Assembly (NCBI GenBank): GCA_964410485.1
Contig: CAYPHJ010000036.1
Coordinates: 1-41,024, forward strand
Source: CAYPHJ01 sp964410485
Lineage (GTDB): Bacteria; Desulfobacterota; Binatia; UBA9968
DNA length: 41,024 nt
Direction of reading: 5' to 3'
This document shows, one piece after another, positions 1 to 8,102 of this stretch; the first letter of the stretch is position 1, and every line of letters starts with the position of its first letter. Under the pieces are notes generated by a model. That model saw nothing but the letters and a program-made list of their open reading frames with translations, was not told the origin of the DNA and searched no databases. The position numbers were made by a program, and so were the translations under genes.

Positions 1-292
1 TTAGCAGCGCCGAAGCCGCATCGCCCGTTTCAACGAAGTGAGTTGTCGCGTGCTCCTCCTGCTTCTCTGGCCCCGGAGTACAGACAATAAAATGGCAGGA
101 ATTTGATTTTGGACCTAACTTTGCGCTTCAGACCTATTGTTAAAATCGACGGCTGCGATTCTGTTAGTCATAGTCCATTTACGGGTTCGCTACGCCTGGT
201 GGTAGAAGGCAGCTCTAATTGGCGCGCACACCTGAATGCGGATTTAGGTTTGCTTTCGGAGTTTGAGGACAAAGCGGCCGCTGGATCGCGGC
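1..292. other. left-edge stretch without a supported gene
   Basis: No convincing gene is visible. A short plus-strand reading frame at 103-339 has no ribosome binding site, no recognisable motif and a composition like noncoding sequence. It also runs into the transposase remnant on the other strand. Confidence 0.5.
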
Positions 293-529
293 CTACCGAC
301 TTCTTAGCAGGCGCGAGCCAAAAGTCGACAGTGCGTTAAAACCGCGGCTGCCTTTGACGGAGCGCGAGCAGTCGAGCACACACAGACCGAAGCGCTTTTT
401 GGCTTCGAAAACCCAGTATAGGTAACGCTGCCGATCGCGCGCAAACTTTAATAGAAATTGCTTTTGATGACAGCGGTGAGTGATGTGCCAGAGGTAACCG
501 GGCAGGAAGTAGCGGTTTGCGCGCGGCAT
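293..529 (-). pseudogene. truncated REP-associated-type (Y1) transposase
   Basis: The first ~54 residues match the N-terminus of the small IS200-like/RAYT Y1 transposases: MPRANRYFLPG, then WHITHRCHQKQFLLKFARDR and a KKRFGLCVLD segment. The family normally continues with a SNHVHLL (HUH) motif and a catalytic tyrosine in a protein of 200 or more residues. Here the similarity stops right after CVLD and about 24 unrelated residues follow to the stop, so both catalytic elements are missing. It is therefore a dead 5' fragment. No Shine-Dalgarno is obvious upstream of the ATG at 529. Full-length relatives elsewhere in the genome could mobilise REP-like repeats, which is relevant because this window has many palindromic intergenic repeats. 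Confidence 0.7.
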
Positions 530-755
530 CGTTTTTCTTAGAGGCGTTTTTCGAGTTCAAAACTGGCCCTCTAAAATCAAAGGAAATATTTTAACGACCG
601 CCTTGCGCTGACTTTGTCGGTAGGCTTCAACATGTCGATTGCTCTTCATGCCGCTACCCGTGCTATCCGCCTTAGGCGGAGCGGGACTTCTCTGGTCGTG
701 GTTGTGGTATGCCAATCCACCAATTGCTAAGCGAGGGCGCCAAAGCCACCACCGA

Positions 756-1790
756 TTAATCTAGAATCTTCGTGAGTTCCTGGAGCAGATCTTTCGGAAC
801 CGCAAAGAGTCGCTGCACCACTTTCTCAACCTCCTCCCCGGAAACAGGATCGATGTCCAGCATCATCTTCTTCGCCTCACTCAGGTAAGCCGCATCTTTC
901 ATAGTCGCCATAAATGCCTTTCGTAGCTGGCTTACCCGTTCCGCAGGAACTTCCGGAGGGGTAATAACCGGCCAAGCCATCACGTTGGGAATAAGCCGCG
1001 TCTCCCAAAGTAATCTTGACTGCTCGTCCTTAACCAGATCAAAAATCCACGGCGCCCCCATCTTATCGAGCTCGGAATTTCGGTCGATTGACATGTATGC
1101 AAGCACGTTTACAAAACCGTCTCTGAACCACTCGGGACGCAAAGCCTTTATCGCAGACCACGTGGCGCAATAACTCTCTAGCTCTCCTCTTTCGATGGCA
1201 GTGTAGATGGGAGCAGCTCCTGGGAACCCGCTAATCAGCTTGAGTTTGGTCCCGAGCGTTGCAATCAATAGCCGGGGGAAATCAACGCTGTCTGCCCCAG
1301 GGCCTGAACCACCCACGATCAGTGGCCGAGATGCACCAATCAGATCCTTTATAGATTTAAAGTTGGTATCGCGCCGGGCAATGCACGCCGAAATCTCTTG
1401 CCCCATACTTCCAATCCATCCGAAACGCCTTGAGTCATAAGGCACTTTTTCGGCTTTGTTTTCACGCAGCAGCTGGTGTAACGCAACGGGCCGGAACGCA
1501 AGAGCTATTGTGGAGCCATCCCTTTTTGCGACGCTATAAAGATGGTTGGCCGCGATGACTCCCCCAGCACCGGGCATGTTCTGAACCACATAGCTGGGTT
1601 TTCCTGGAATATGCTTTCCTAAATGCCTTGCAAGAACACGAGCGTGCGCGTCGTACAGCCCGCCCGGTGGATGGGAGGCGATAAGGGTAATCGTCTTGCC
1701 TCTGTAGACATCCTGAGCGAACAACGGGTTACATAACAAAGCGAGAACACAAACAAATAAGACTCCTGGCAACAGATTATTTTTCGCCAT
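756..1790 (-). CDS. TTT/Bug-family periplasmic solute-binding protein
   Basis: Periplasmic receptor of the tripartite tricarboxylate transporter (TctC/Bug) type, which captures small carboxylates for a TctA/TctB permease or for sensing. The 344 residues start with a signal peptide (hydrophobic 6-24, likely cut after FA25). The Bug landmarks follow: ITLIASHPPGGLYDAHAR near 34-51 and MPGAGGVIAANHLY near 73-86, then the two-lobe body. The ATG at 1790 has an AAAAGGAGG ribosome site about 6 nt upstream. No TctA or TctB gene is adjacent, which is usual for orphan Bug proteins. The ligand cannot be told from sequence. Confidence 0.9.
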   Translation of the reverse strand: MAKNNLLPGVLFVCVLALLCNPLFAQDVYRGKTITLIASHPPGGLYDAHARVLARHLGKHIPGKPSYVVQNMPGAGGVIAANHLYSVAKRDGSTIALAFRPVALHQLLRENKAEKVPYDSRRFGWIGSMGQEISACIARRDTNFKSIKDLIGASRPLIVGGSGPGADSVDFPRLLIATLGTKLKLISGFPGAAPIYTAIERGELESYCATWSAIKALRPEWFRDGFVNVLAYMSIDRNSELDKMGAPWIFDLVKDEQSRLLWETRLIPNVMAWPVITPPEVPAERVSQLRKAFMATMKDAAYLSEAKKMMLDIDPVSGEEVEKVVQRLFAVPKDLLQELTKILD

Positions 1791-1964
1791 GGCAGCCTCC
1801 TTTTGGTTCTGGCGAGAGCCTTACCAAAGAAAGCCTGCCGGATCAATCTGAAGCAGATGTGAGGTGCGGTTTAAACAAACTTGAACGAGCGACGCGGTCC
1901 ACTCGTCCTGACCACAGCGAACCGAACAGGGGAGGGCACCGGATCGGACCACGCTGTCGCGGCT

Positions 1965-2213
1965 TCAGTGTTGTCGTACTAGTCCCAACGATGGTCGATT
2001 CCAACCAGCGGTCGTCCCGCCAACGCTCGACACGTTTAGCGCCTGCTCGACTTCGGTCGCCTCGTTACGCGACCAGAAATATCGACGCTCGCTGATGGGC
2101 TCTATAAACCACCACTCGATGAGAGTGAACTGATACCGAAAATCCCCTTCCGAATCGACAAATACAAGACGCCACCCCAACCCGCTTCTCTCACTCTCAA
2201 GAAACGATTTCAC
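1965..2213 (-). CDS. hypothetical protein downstream of TA pair
   Basis: An 82-residue frame opening with GTG at 2213, 22 nt after the toxin stop. It is rich in aromatic residues (FTLIEWWFIEPISERRYFWS) and in alternating charge, which reads more like a protein than noise, but I recognise no family. The GTG has only a weak AGGGG-like site, and an in-frame TGA lies just four codons upstream. It may be a small third gene of the TA operon, a remnant, or spurious. Confidence 0.3.
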   Translation of the reverse strand: MKSFLESERSGLGWRLVFVDSEGDFRYQFTLIEWWFIEPISERRYFWSRNEATEVEQALNVSSVGGTTAGWNRPSLGLVRQH

Positions 2214-2235
2214 CCCTGACGGCTCTCAGGGATCC

Positions 2236-2541
2236 TCAACCGGTGGGATCCTCCTGCCGCCTGCGCCGGCCATGCCAAACCCGCAAGATTTCGACTGCGT
2301 CATTCTTCACACGATACACAAGTAGGTAAGGCGTATGGGTTACCGACCATTCCCGAGTGCCCTGAACATGTCCTTGTCGTCCGATCTGGGGATTGTCACA
2401 CAGCCTTTCTGCGGCCTCCCATACACGTTGTGCAACAGCTTGAGCAGCGGCTGGATTGTCTCGCGCGATGAAGTTTTGTGCTTCAATCAGATCCGCTAAT
2501 GCAGGGCGAGTCCAGCGTAGTTTCAAGACTTCACGCCCCAT
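2236..2541 (-). CDS. ParE/RelE-family toxin
   Basis: Small toxin of the ParE/RelE superfamily, about 101 residues. The helical start (LRWTRPALADLIEAQNFIARDNPAAAQAVAQRV) and the beta-rich end (GREWSV-like TREWSVTHTPYLLVYRV, then VEILRVWHGRRRR) are the family signature. ParE members poison gyrase and RelE members cut mRNA; the sequence does not separate these. The ATG at 2541 lies inside the 3' end of the antitoxin gene, and a TTG at 2526 overlapping the antitoxin stop is an alternative start. Either way the pair is translationally coupled, antitoxin first. Confidence 0.8.
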   Translation of the reverse strand: MGREVLKLRWTRPALADLIEAQNFIARDNPAAAQAVAQRVWEAAERLCDNPQIGRQGHVQGTREWSVTHTPYLLVYRVKNDAVEILRVWHGRRRRQEDPTG

Positions 2542-2726
2542 CGAGCAAATGCATTGCGCACTTCCTCGTCGGTGGCAAAAGCTCCGCGCTCTGCGGCTGT
2601 GATGCCCAGCTCGACCGCCTTTCGAAAGCGAGCTTCCTCAATGACGTCATCCCACGAAGCATCAGGCGGCAGCTCTTCAGCCAAGGCGTGCACTTTTTCG
2701 CGTATTGTCTCACTCGCTTTGCTCAT
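2523..2726 (-). CDS. antitoxin of ParE-type TA module
   Basis: A 67-residue acidic protein that starts MSKASETIREKVHALAEELPPDASWDDVIEE and ends ATDEEVRNAFARWGVKS. This two-helix layout (E/PPDASWDDVIEE..., then a T-x-EEV tail) is typical of the small antitoxins encoded just upstream of ParE toxins. The start at 2726 is chosen because AAAAGGAA sits about 8 nt upstream; a longer frame to 2831 has no support. The 3' end overlaps the toxin start. The gene presumably neutralises the toxin and autoregulates the operon. Confidence 0.7.
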   Translation of the reverse strand: MSKASETIREKVHALAEELPPDASWDDVIEEARFRKAVELGITAAERGAFATDEEVRNAFARWGVKS

Positions 2727-2901
2727 GGAATATTTCCTTTTCATTCCCTGCAGGATTGCGAGATTTGTCTCTACAAGCTCCTCGGAAGCGTTCAGTGCAG
2801 TGATTATAGAAAGGGCGGCAGAGTATAGCAAACCGGGATTTTTGCGTCTGTGTTCAGTCGCACCAATAATCTACCTCACGAACGTTTTCTCGCCCAACAA
2901 A

Positions 2902-3109
2902 TCGGCGGAGAGTTCCACAGCTATACATGCCGCCATCCCTGACTCGATGTTTGTCTTAATTTTGCGGCTCTGTTGATCGGAGCACCTGGAGGGTACGGCC
3001 AAAGAAGAAATTCTGTCCTCCCGCTACACTCCCGTTCCTGGGGATCGGGCCCGGAGGCCGCCGGTCTCGGAAATCGATGAAATCGCGGGCGGGTCGTTCA
3101 AACGCGTCC
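2902..3109 (+). pseudogene. ADP-ribosylglycohydrolase remnant (middle part)
   Basis: Conceptual translation with two frame changes gives a recognisable internal part of a bacterial ADP-ribosylglycohydrolase (DraG/ADPRH family, removes ADP-ribose from proteins). The pieces are AESSTAIHAAIPDS, then LDVCLNFAALLIGA, then LEGTAKEEILSSRYTPVPG, ending EIDEIAGGSFKR. Intact relatives read roughly ESSRTTHGA..DACRYFAALLIGALEG..KEELLS.RYSPVPG..EIDEIAAGSFKR. Frame changes fall near 2941 and 2990, and the N-terminal catalytic half is absent. The end of this piece and the start of the second piece at 4310 share the same ~36-bp segment (about 80% identical by eye), so the two may be an interrupted gene or two decayed paralogues. 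Confidence 0.6.
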
Positions 3110-3180
3110 GACCCCGGAATGTCCCTGCCCTGTTGCTCCAAGACTCATGTCCCAGAGTTAATCCTAACTGCTACCCCGGG

Positions 3181-3381
3181 TCATTTACAGTTTTCGCAGA
3201 TCACGCGAATTGCTTCCCACCGCAGGTTCGCTGCCTCATCAATGCCGCGAATACGGACATCCACCACCCCGCCGGCTTGAGCCCCGGCAATATTCGGGGA
3301 AATAAACGGCCGAAAGGCTATGACCGCGAGCGAGACCGCTATTATTGTGAGCATCACTCTCATGTAAAAATCAGTGCCCAT
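3181..3381 (-). CDS. small exported or membrane-anchored protein with CxxC end
   Basis: A 66-residue protein with one hydrophobic segment (about residues 7-24, VMLTIIAVSLAVIAF) followed by a short soluble part, GGVVDVRIRGIDEAANLRWEAIRV, and a C-terminal CENC pair. The ATG at 3381 has a strong AGGAGG 5 nt upstream; an internal ATG at 3363 is less likely. The hydrophobic stretch could be an uncleaved anchor or a signal peptide ending at AGA/QA near 33-36. I recall similar short proteins of unknown function in environmental genomes, but no family function is known to me. The C-x2-C could bind a metal or form a disulphide. Confidence 0.65.
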   Translation of the reverse strand: MGTDFYMRVMLTIIAVSLAVIAFRPFISPNIAGAQAGGVVDVRIRGIDEAANLRWEAIRVICENCK

Positions 3382-3640
3382 TACCGCCTCCTATCTCACC
3401 CCTATTTTTTGCGGGTCTGGATAAGGGGAGACTCAGGAAACCAACGGCATGTCCGGCTGCTCGAGAGAATCCAACACCCTAAACCGCCGCTAAGCTCTTT
3501 AAGCGGTGTCCTACCTCAGGGTGGTTTGTCTTGGTATAACTCGACGGTCCCATGCCCAAATAGACGAGATTATAGGGTAGCCACCGGTTTGTCCGATGGC
3601 AGACAGAACTGATTGCTCCTAAAGGATCCAAAGAGACGCC
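3382..3640. other. intergenic stretch upstream of small exported gene
   Basis: It holds the ribosome site for the gene starting at 3381 and presumably its promoter. A plus-strand frame across 3133-3612 has no motif or ribosome site and is treated as chance. Nothing else is supported. Confidence 0.4.
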
Positions 3641-3832
3641 TTACTTTTTAGGCCTTCTTCCGTCTTGCTGCTCCGCACGCCTCGGGTCGAGGTCGCGCAC
3701 CTTTGAACCGAGCTTTTCGGAGATCTCCGTAAAGCGCGATCTGCTTTTCTGTCGCCAAATCTCGGAGTGGAGGCCGGTTCCACCAATGATAACGGCCTCG
3801 TCGAGACGAATGTTTGTCGGCATTGTCCACAT
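3641..3832 (-). CDS. hypothetical protein, possible antitoxin partner
   Basis: A 63-residue frame just after the frameshifted HigB-like toxin, on the same strand, starting at an ATG (MWTMPTNIRLDEAVIIGG) with AAAGGA upstream. The C-terminal half is basic (DPRRAEQQDGRRPKK). Toxin-first modules of this type normally carry an antitoxin in this position, but the sequence shows no helix-turn-helix I can recognise. Given the decay of the neighbouring genes it may be noncoding. Two overlapping frames in the same stretch look worse. Confidence 0.3.
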   Translation of the reverse strand: MWTMPTNIRLDEAVIIGGTGLHSEIWRQKSRSRFTEISEKLGSKVRDLDPRRAEQQDGRRPKK

Positions 3833-3839
3833 CCCAATG

Positions 3840-4177
3840 TCCTTTCCTTCCAATCATTCCAATATCGCTTCGCTAGCTCTATCGCTTTGTTGGCTCTTTT
3901 TAGTGCTACCAAGAAGTAAAACGACCAGGGTCATGCCATGTTCACCAAAGTAGATCCGATAACCGGGACCGTAGTCCAAAACGATCTCCTGGACACCCTC
4001 ACCGACGGATTTAGGTTTGGCTAGGTTACCCAGCCGGACTTTTGCAACTGCTTTATCTATAAGCGTTCGGGCGCGTTGATCTCTCAGGCCGCTCAGCCAC
4101 TCCTGAAAGACATCCTTGCCCTCTCGTGTTACGTAGGTTTCAACTTTCCTTGGAATGGCTTCCTGCATCCGATGCAT
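3840..4177 (-). pseudogene. HigB-like (phage Gp49-type) toxin with 3' frameshift
   Basis: The first ~99 residues match the 'addiction module killer' branch of the RelE/HigB superfamily: FQEWLSGLRDQRARTLIDKAVAKVRLGN, then KSVGEGVQEIVLDYGPGYRIYFGEHG and TLVVLLLGSTKKSQQ. After this point the open frame ends with unrelated residues at 3854. The expected last helix, KAIELAKRYWNDWKER, lies in another frame at about 3840-3888. A single frame change near 3889-3900 therefore breaks the tail. Full-length members need this helix, so the toxin is probably impaired, unless the change is a sequencing error. An operator-like palindrome sits directly upstream. Confidence 0.7.
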
Positions 4178-4181
4178 GTAA

Positions 4182-4201
4182 CTGTAGCCAATAGGCTACA
4201 G
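4182..4201. promoter_or_regulatory. palindromic operator-like site of HigB-type module
   Basis: A perfect inverted repeat, CTGTAGCC-AATA-GGCTACAG, begins 5 nt upstream of the toxin ATG at 4177. Its position and symmetry fit the operator at which TA antitoxins bind to autoregulate. A role as an mRNA hairpin masking the start is also possible. Confidence 0.55.
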
Positions 4202-4309
4202 CCTGTAAAACAGCCGGCGTATCGCATTTGTGATGCAACGCTGACCGCATTACGTGAGTCAAGAACGCGCTTTGGGCGGGAAAGTGAGGTCTAGTAACGA
4301 CAACCGTTG

Positions 4310-4630
4310 GTCGCCAAAATCGATGAAATTGCGTGCGGATCGTTCAAGAGAAAGAACCCGCCGGAGATCCAAGGAAATGGTTACGTGGTCCGTTCGCTGG
4401 AGGCCGCGCTCTGGAGCTTCTACAAGACCGACACCTTCGAAGCGGCAATCTTGAAGGCCGCCAATCCGGACGATGACGCGGACACGAGCGCAGCAATCTG
4501 CGGCCAATTGGCGGGCGCTTACTACGGGGAACAAGGAATACCTAAGCTATGGAGATCCCGACTCGCCCATCGTGGCACTATAGAATTCTTAGCTGAAGCA
4601 CTTTACACCTCTGCCGATAAGACCCCATAG
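4310..4630 (+). pseudogene. ADP-ribosylglycohydrolase remnant (C-terminal part)
   Basis: One open frame carries the C-terminal third of a bacterial ADP-ribosylglycohydrolase: KIDEIACGSFKRKNPPEI, then GYVVRSLEAALWSFYKTDTF and the metal-site segment DDDADTSAAICGQLAGAYYG. The DDADT acidic cluster is the conserved Mg-binding motif of the family. The protein then ends in the expected short helical tail (ALYTSADKTP). The ATG at 4307 has no clear ribosome site and begins within the conserved core, so the ~200 N-terminal residues, including the first metal ligands, are missing. The upstream neighbour is the TA module, and a related earlier part of the gene lies at 2902-3109. Confidence 0.75.
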
Positions 4631-4760
4631 ATTTTGATTCACATCTCCTAGATTCCTCATTCGGAGAAAACACGTGGACCAGAGCAAGACGGGGTAACAT
4701 CACCTGACTGTTGTTATCGTGCGGCATTGAGACATCGCACAGGGAAAATCGCTGTGACAG

Positions 4761-5969
4761 CTAAACGGGAGAAGACTCCTTGCCGACAAACTTGCGCAAA
4801 GCTCGTTCGTCAAGGGAGCACAAATGGAACCACAGGCGCGTACCGGCACCCGCCAGCAGGAGAAAACACCCGGCCGCGAGAAAAGCGAGCTCAAAACCCC
4901 ACATCTCCACCAACCAGCCAACGATAAGAGGCGCGAAAAATGGGGAAAGATTCCAGCCCAACCCGGTGCTCGCCATTGCCATGGAACGATCGCTGGCGCG
5001 GCTCAGCGCCGCCGCCTGCACCTGGTACAAAAGGTCCATGATCCCTCCGCCCGCGCCCATGGCAATGATGCAGAGGATCAACAAAACGTATTGCTGCCCA
5101 AGGCCGCTGCCAATAAGACCCAATGCCAGGACGATTATTCCGAGCGCGTAAGCCGATTGCTGCCGGGCCGGCGTGATCAACATGGCGAATAGCAATCCGA
5201 TGGCAATCGGCCCCACGGTGCGCAGTGACACGGCGAGGCCGATCCACTGCTCGCCATAATGAAGATAGGCGAGGTATAGGGGATAGATCGAGGCGCATAT
5301 CGCCTGCGGCAAAGCAGCTGCGCCGGAGCCGGAGATGATCAGCCATATCTGCGGGTAGCGGAGAAACCGGCCTACTCCCATTGTGATTTGCCAAACACTG
5401 CGGCCTTTTGGCTTGGCATCAGACGCCGGAAGAGCAAGACTCAAAAGCGTACAACCTAACCCCAGCCCTGACAAGATAACAAACGAAGAGAAATAGCCAA
5501 AGTAGGCGACCATGACACCCCCAAGCACCTGGCCGAGCAAGGTGCCGGCGTAATTGGCGGCAGAGAGTTGTCCAAGTTTTTTTCCAATATTGTCACCCGC
5601 TAATTGACTGGCCAAAGACTGCGCCGGAATCCAAAACGTGCTGCGGGAAATATTGGCAACAATAAGGACCAGCACCAGTGAAAAAAATCCTGTCGCGCCG
5701 ATGAGGATTACCGAGGCGATGGTTTGCATCAGGTAGCAGCCTTGCAGCACGCCGCGTTCGCCGAAGCGGTCAGACAGCGCCCCGCCAACGAAGCGGACAA
5801 CCAGAGTCGCCAGCACGGGTACGGCAACGATGCTGCTGATTTCCAAAATCGAAAACCCGAGGTGCAGCGCGTAAAGCGGAACAATGACATGCATGATTCC
5901 GTTGCATACGCACCAGAGCGCCGCGCTACTGAAAAGCACGTGTTGGGAATAACTCTTCCAAACCATCAT
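4761..5969 (-). CDS. MFS transporter
   Basis: Twelve-helix major facilitator superfamily permease of 402 residues in the inner membrane. The loop between helices 2 and 3 has the MFS signature in the form GGALSDRFGERGVL (about 62-75). A central hydrophilic loop (ASDAKPKGRS) separates the two six-helix halves. The second half shows GAGGGIMDLLYQVQAAALSR, and a short basic C-terminus follows. The substrate cannot be inferred. It lies downstream of the aldo/keto reductase on the same strand with a ~230-nt gap holding degenerate GGCxTATGGC repeats, so it may have its own promoter. Confidence 0.88.
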   Translation of the reverse strand: MMVWKSYSQHVLFSSAALWCVCNGIMHVIVPLYALHLGFSILEISSIVAVPVLATLVVRFVGGALSDRFGERGVLQGCYLMQTIASVILIGATGFFSLVLVLIVANISRSTFWIPAQSLASQLAGDNIGKKLGQLSAANYAGTLLGQVLGGVMVAYFGYFSSFVILSGLGLGCTLLSLALPASDAKPKGRSVWQITMGVGRFLRYPQIWLIISGSGAAALPQAICASIYPLYLAYLHYGEQWIGLAVSLRTVGPIAIGLLFAMLITPARQQSAYALGIIVLALGLIGSGLGQQYVLLILCIIAMGAGGGIMDLLYQVQAAALSRASDRSMAMASTGLGWNLSPFFAPLIVGWLVEMWGFELAFLAAGCFLLLAGAGTRLWFHLCSLDERALRKFVGKESSPV

Positions 5970-6195
5970 CCTGAAGTTAGCCTATGGCGTATCGGCTATG
6001 GCCTACGTCTTATACTACGTGGGTGCCGTTCGAGGTGAGATGTCTTTTCCTGGTTTAACTGCGCTGCAATCAGGTTTGTCGAGCAAAATTTCTCAAGAGT
6101 TCAGTGGCGAACCGAGCAAAGCCTTTGAACAAGCCGTGCGCTACTAGCCATAAGCCAGTGCGCTGCACGCCATGCCATTACGCCACATGCCGATT

Positions 6196-7035
6196 TCACA
6201 GCGCGATGGTTTCGATGCGCTGGATTTCTTCTTCGGAGAGTGTGAACTGGTCGGACTCAAGATCTTCCTTCATGTGTTGTTGACTCGTGGTTCCCGTCAA
6301 CGGCAGCATCCCAACTTGCATGGCAAAACGAAAAATAACTTGCGCAGGGGTTGCGCCCAACCTCCTTGCGATCATGTGAGTCTCGGGATGCAGCAGCGCT
6401 TCTCGATTGGCGGTCAACAGAGAAAAGCCCTGATAGATGATGCCATGGGCCTGGCAAATCCCCCTGACCTCTTTATCCCATCCCAGCGCGGCGAAGCACC
6501 GGTTTTGCACCACCATCGGTTTGTCATTCGCGTGTTCGCAGAGCTCCCTGAGTTGTCCAGCTGTCACATTACTGACGCCAATCACCCGTGTCTTCTCTGC
6601 TTGGTAGAGACCTTCGATGGCTGTCCACACCTCCCAATCCTCATCGCCCAAGCCGCGGCGGGAATACGGTGCGTGTAAGACATAAGAGTCCACGTACCCT
6701 GTACAAAGGTGTGTTAATGAACTGGCAAACGATTGTCTTACCTGGGTAGTAAGATCGGTCGATGGGTCATAGGGAATCCGCTGGCCTTGGCCCCCGGTCG
6801 GCGTGAATTTGGTTTGGAGAAACAAACTGTCTCGCCGGATACCCTCTCCTTCCAGGGCCTGCAAGGCTTTCCCAACCAGAGCTTCGTCGTAGTGGATCGG
6901 CTGATTGGCCGTGTCAATGGCCCTAAAACCCGACACTACCGCTAATTGGGCAAGTTCTGCGGTGGCCTCTTTCTTCCAGGCGGTGCCGTACATAAAAGAT
7001 GGAATAACAATTCCGTTATAGGCCACTAACGCCAT
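6196..7035 (-). CDS. aldo/keto reductase
   Basis: NAD(P)H-dependent oxidoreductase of the aldo/keto reductase superfamily, 279 residues, cytosolic (beta/alpha)8 barrel. The catalytic tetrad is visible: D41 (FRAIDTAN), Y49 (IHYDEALVG), K76 (LQTKF) and H121 (YVLHAPYS). Further landmarks are ALGWDKEVRGIC and the cofactor-site region RLGATPAQVIFRFAMQVGMLPLTGT. The start at 7035 is preferred because GGAGG lies 6 nt upstream; the longer frame to 7080 lacks a site. It resembles the 2,5-diketogluconate reductase-like branch, but the substrate is unknown. It follows the VWA gene closely (23 nt), so it is probably in the same transcript. Confidence 0.88.
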   Translation of the reverse strand: MALVAYNGIVIPSFMYGTAWKKEATAELAQLAVVSGFRAIDTANQPIHYDEALVGKALQALEGEGIRRDSLFLQTKFTPTGGQGQRIPYDPSTDLTTQVRQSFASSLTHLCTGYVDSYVLHAPYSRRGLGDEDWEVWTAIEGLYQAEKTRVIGVSNVTAGQLRELCEHANDKPMVVQNRCFAALGWDKEVRGICQAHGIIYQGFSLLTANREALLHPETHMIARRLGATPAQVIFRFAMQVGMLPLTGTTSQQHMKEDLESDQFTLSEEEIQRIETIAL

Positions 7036-7058
7036 TTTTCCTCCGTCATGCATGACGG

Positions 7059-8102
7059 CTATAGGATGCGATGAAACCACAAGAGGGAAAGCAGCGCCGA
7101 ACCCAGCGCCGCGAGCGCCGCGGCTGCAGAAAAAAGCGCCGTGACCTCGGTCTCCTTCTTCTCCAGCACGAGCCGCGAGTTGAGTGACTGATAGACTCGT
7201 CTCAGGTCCGTAGCAGTGCCGGCGTAAAAATACTCGCCGTGAGTGATATTGGCGATGGCCTTGAGCGTCTCTTCATCGAGCCGTACGCGCATGGACCATC
7301 CTTCAAACCCAAGGGTCTCGCCGGCCTTTGTGCCGACTCCCACCGTAAAGACGCGGACGCCGCGACCGGCGGCCATGCGGGCCGCCTCCAGGGAATCGGG
7401 GCCCGTAGTCCTCTGGCCATCGGTTAGCAAAATGATGGCGGCCGATGGATAGGAGCCGGGCGCAAGCGGCTTGAACTCCGGTTGCTCCGGCTTGCGCGCC
7501 TGCTCGAGCGGCATGCCGCGCTGAGGGAAACGGCCGTAGGTCAGCGTGCTCACATCGATGCCGGCGTCCGGGAAGATCGCGGCCAGTGACACAATAATGC
7601 CACTGCCAATGGCAGTGGCTCGCTGCAGATGTAAGCGATCGATGGCTGCCATGATATCATCGCGATTCTGTGTGGGAGTCTGGACGACCGATGCATTACC
7701 CGCAAAAGACACGATGCCAATCCGCACATGTGCGGGTTGGTCGGCGACAAAAGCTTTGGCGGCAGCCTGCGCTGCGGCAAGCCGATTCGGCTCAACGTCC
7801 GTGGCGCGCATGCTGCCCGAGACGTCTATAGCAAGGACCACAGTCTGTTGTTGCGACGGTAAGGTCACGACAGCAGCCGGCCGGGCAATGGCTAGCATCA
7901 GGCCAATGAGCGCAATCAGCAAAAGAAAGGGCGGGACATGGCGTCGGAGCCTGTGTCGCGCGTCCATTGCTTCTTTCACCAGACTCAAGCTGGCATATCG
8001 AAGTGCCGTCTCCTGCTTGCGCCGAAGCAGCCACAAGTACGCTGCGATGAGCGCGGGCACTGTCACTAGGAGCAAAAGCATCTCAGGCCATAGAAACTTC
8101 AT
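7059..8102 (-). CDS. membrane VWA-domain protein (BatA-like)
   Basis: A 347-residue BatA-type protein. Two N-terminal transmembrane helices (about 8-26 and 57-74) precede a von Willebrand A domain whose MIDAS motif D93-V-S95-G-S97 is intact. A later acidic segment (ILLTDGQ) completes the metal site, and a C-terminal transmembrane helix lies near 322-343. The domain thus faces the periplasm as in Bat proteins. The start at 8102 has GAGGT upstream and overlaps the DUF58 gene by 20 nt, which implies translational coupling. A much longer upstream frame is antisense-like filler. Together with MoxR and DUF58 it probably forms a chaperone-like module for assembly or activation of an envelope complex. 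Confidence 0.9.
   Translation of the reverse strand: MKFLWPEMLLLLVTVPALIAAYLWLLRRKQETALRYASLSLVKEAMDARHRLRRHVPPFLLLIALIGLMLAIARPAAVVTLPSQQQTVVLAIDVSGSMRATDVEPNRLAAAQAAAKAFVADQPAHVRIGIVSFAGNASVVQTPTQNRDDIMAAIDRLHLQRATAIGSGIIVSLAAIFPDAGIDVSTLTYGRFPQRGMPLEQARKPEQPEFKPLAPGSYPSAAIILLTDGQRTTGPDSLEAARMAAGRGVRVFTVGVGTKAGETLGFEGWSMRVRLDEETLKAIANITHGEYFYAGTATDLRRVYQSLNSRLVLEKKETEVTALFSAAAALAALGSALLSLLWFHRIL

Noticed and set aside
103..339. 78-codon plus frame near the left edge
   Set aside because: No ribosome site or recognisable content, and it overlaps the transposase remnant.
666..680. TCCGCC-TTA-GGCGGA hairpin near the Bug gene
   Set aside because: Only 6 bp and no U-run; likely chance or a fragment, and 75 nt past the gene end, so not called as a terminator.
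2554..2976. plus-strand 140-codon frame
   Set aside because: It is antisense to the antitoxin for most of its length, and only its tail coincides with the ADPRH remnant; no ribosome site.
3133..3612. plus-strand 159-codon frame
   Set aside because: No motif, no ribosome site, antisense to the small exported gene with its strong AGGAGG.
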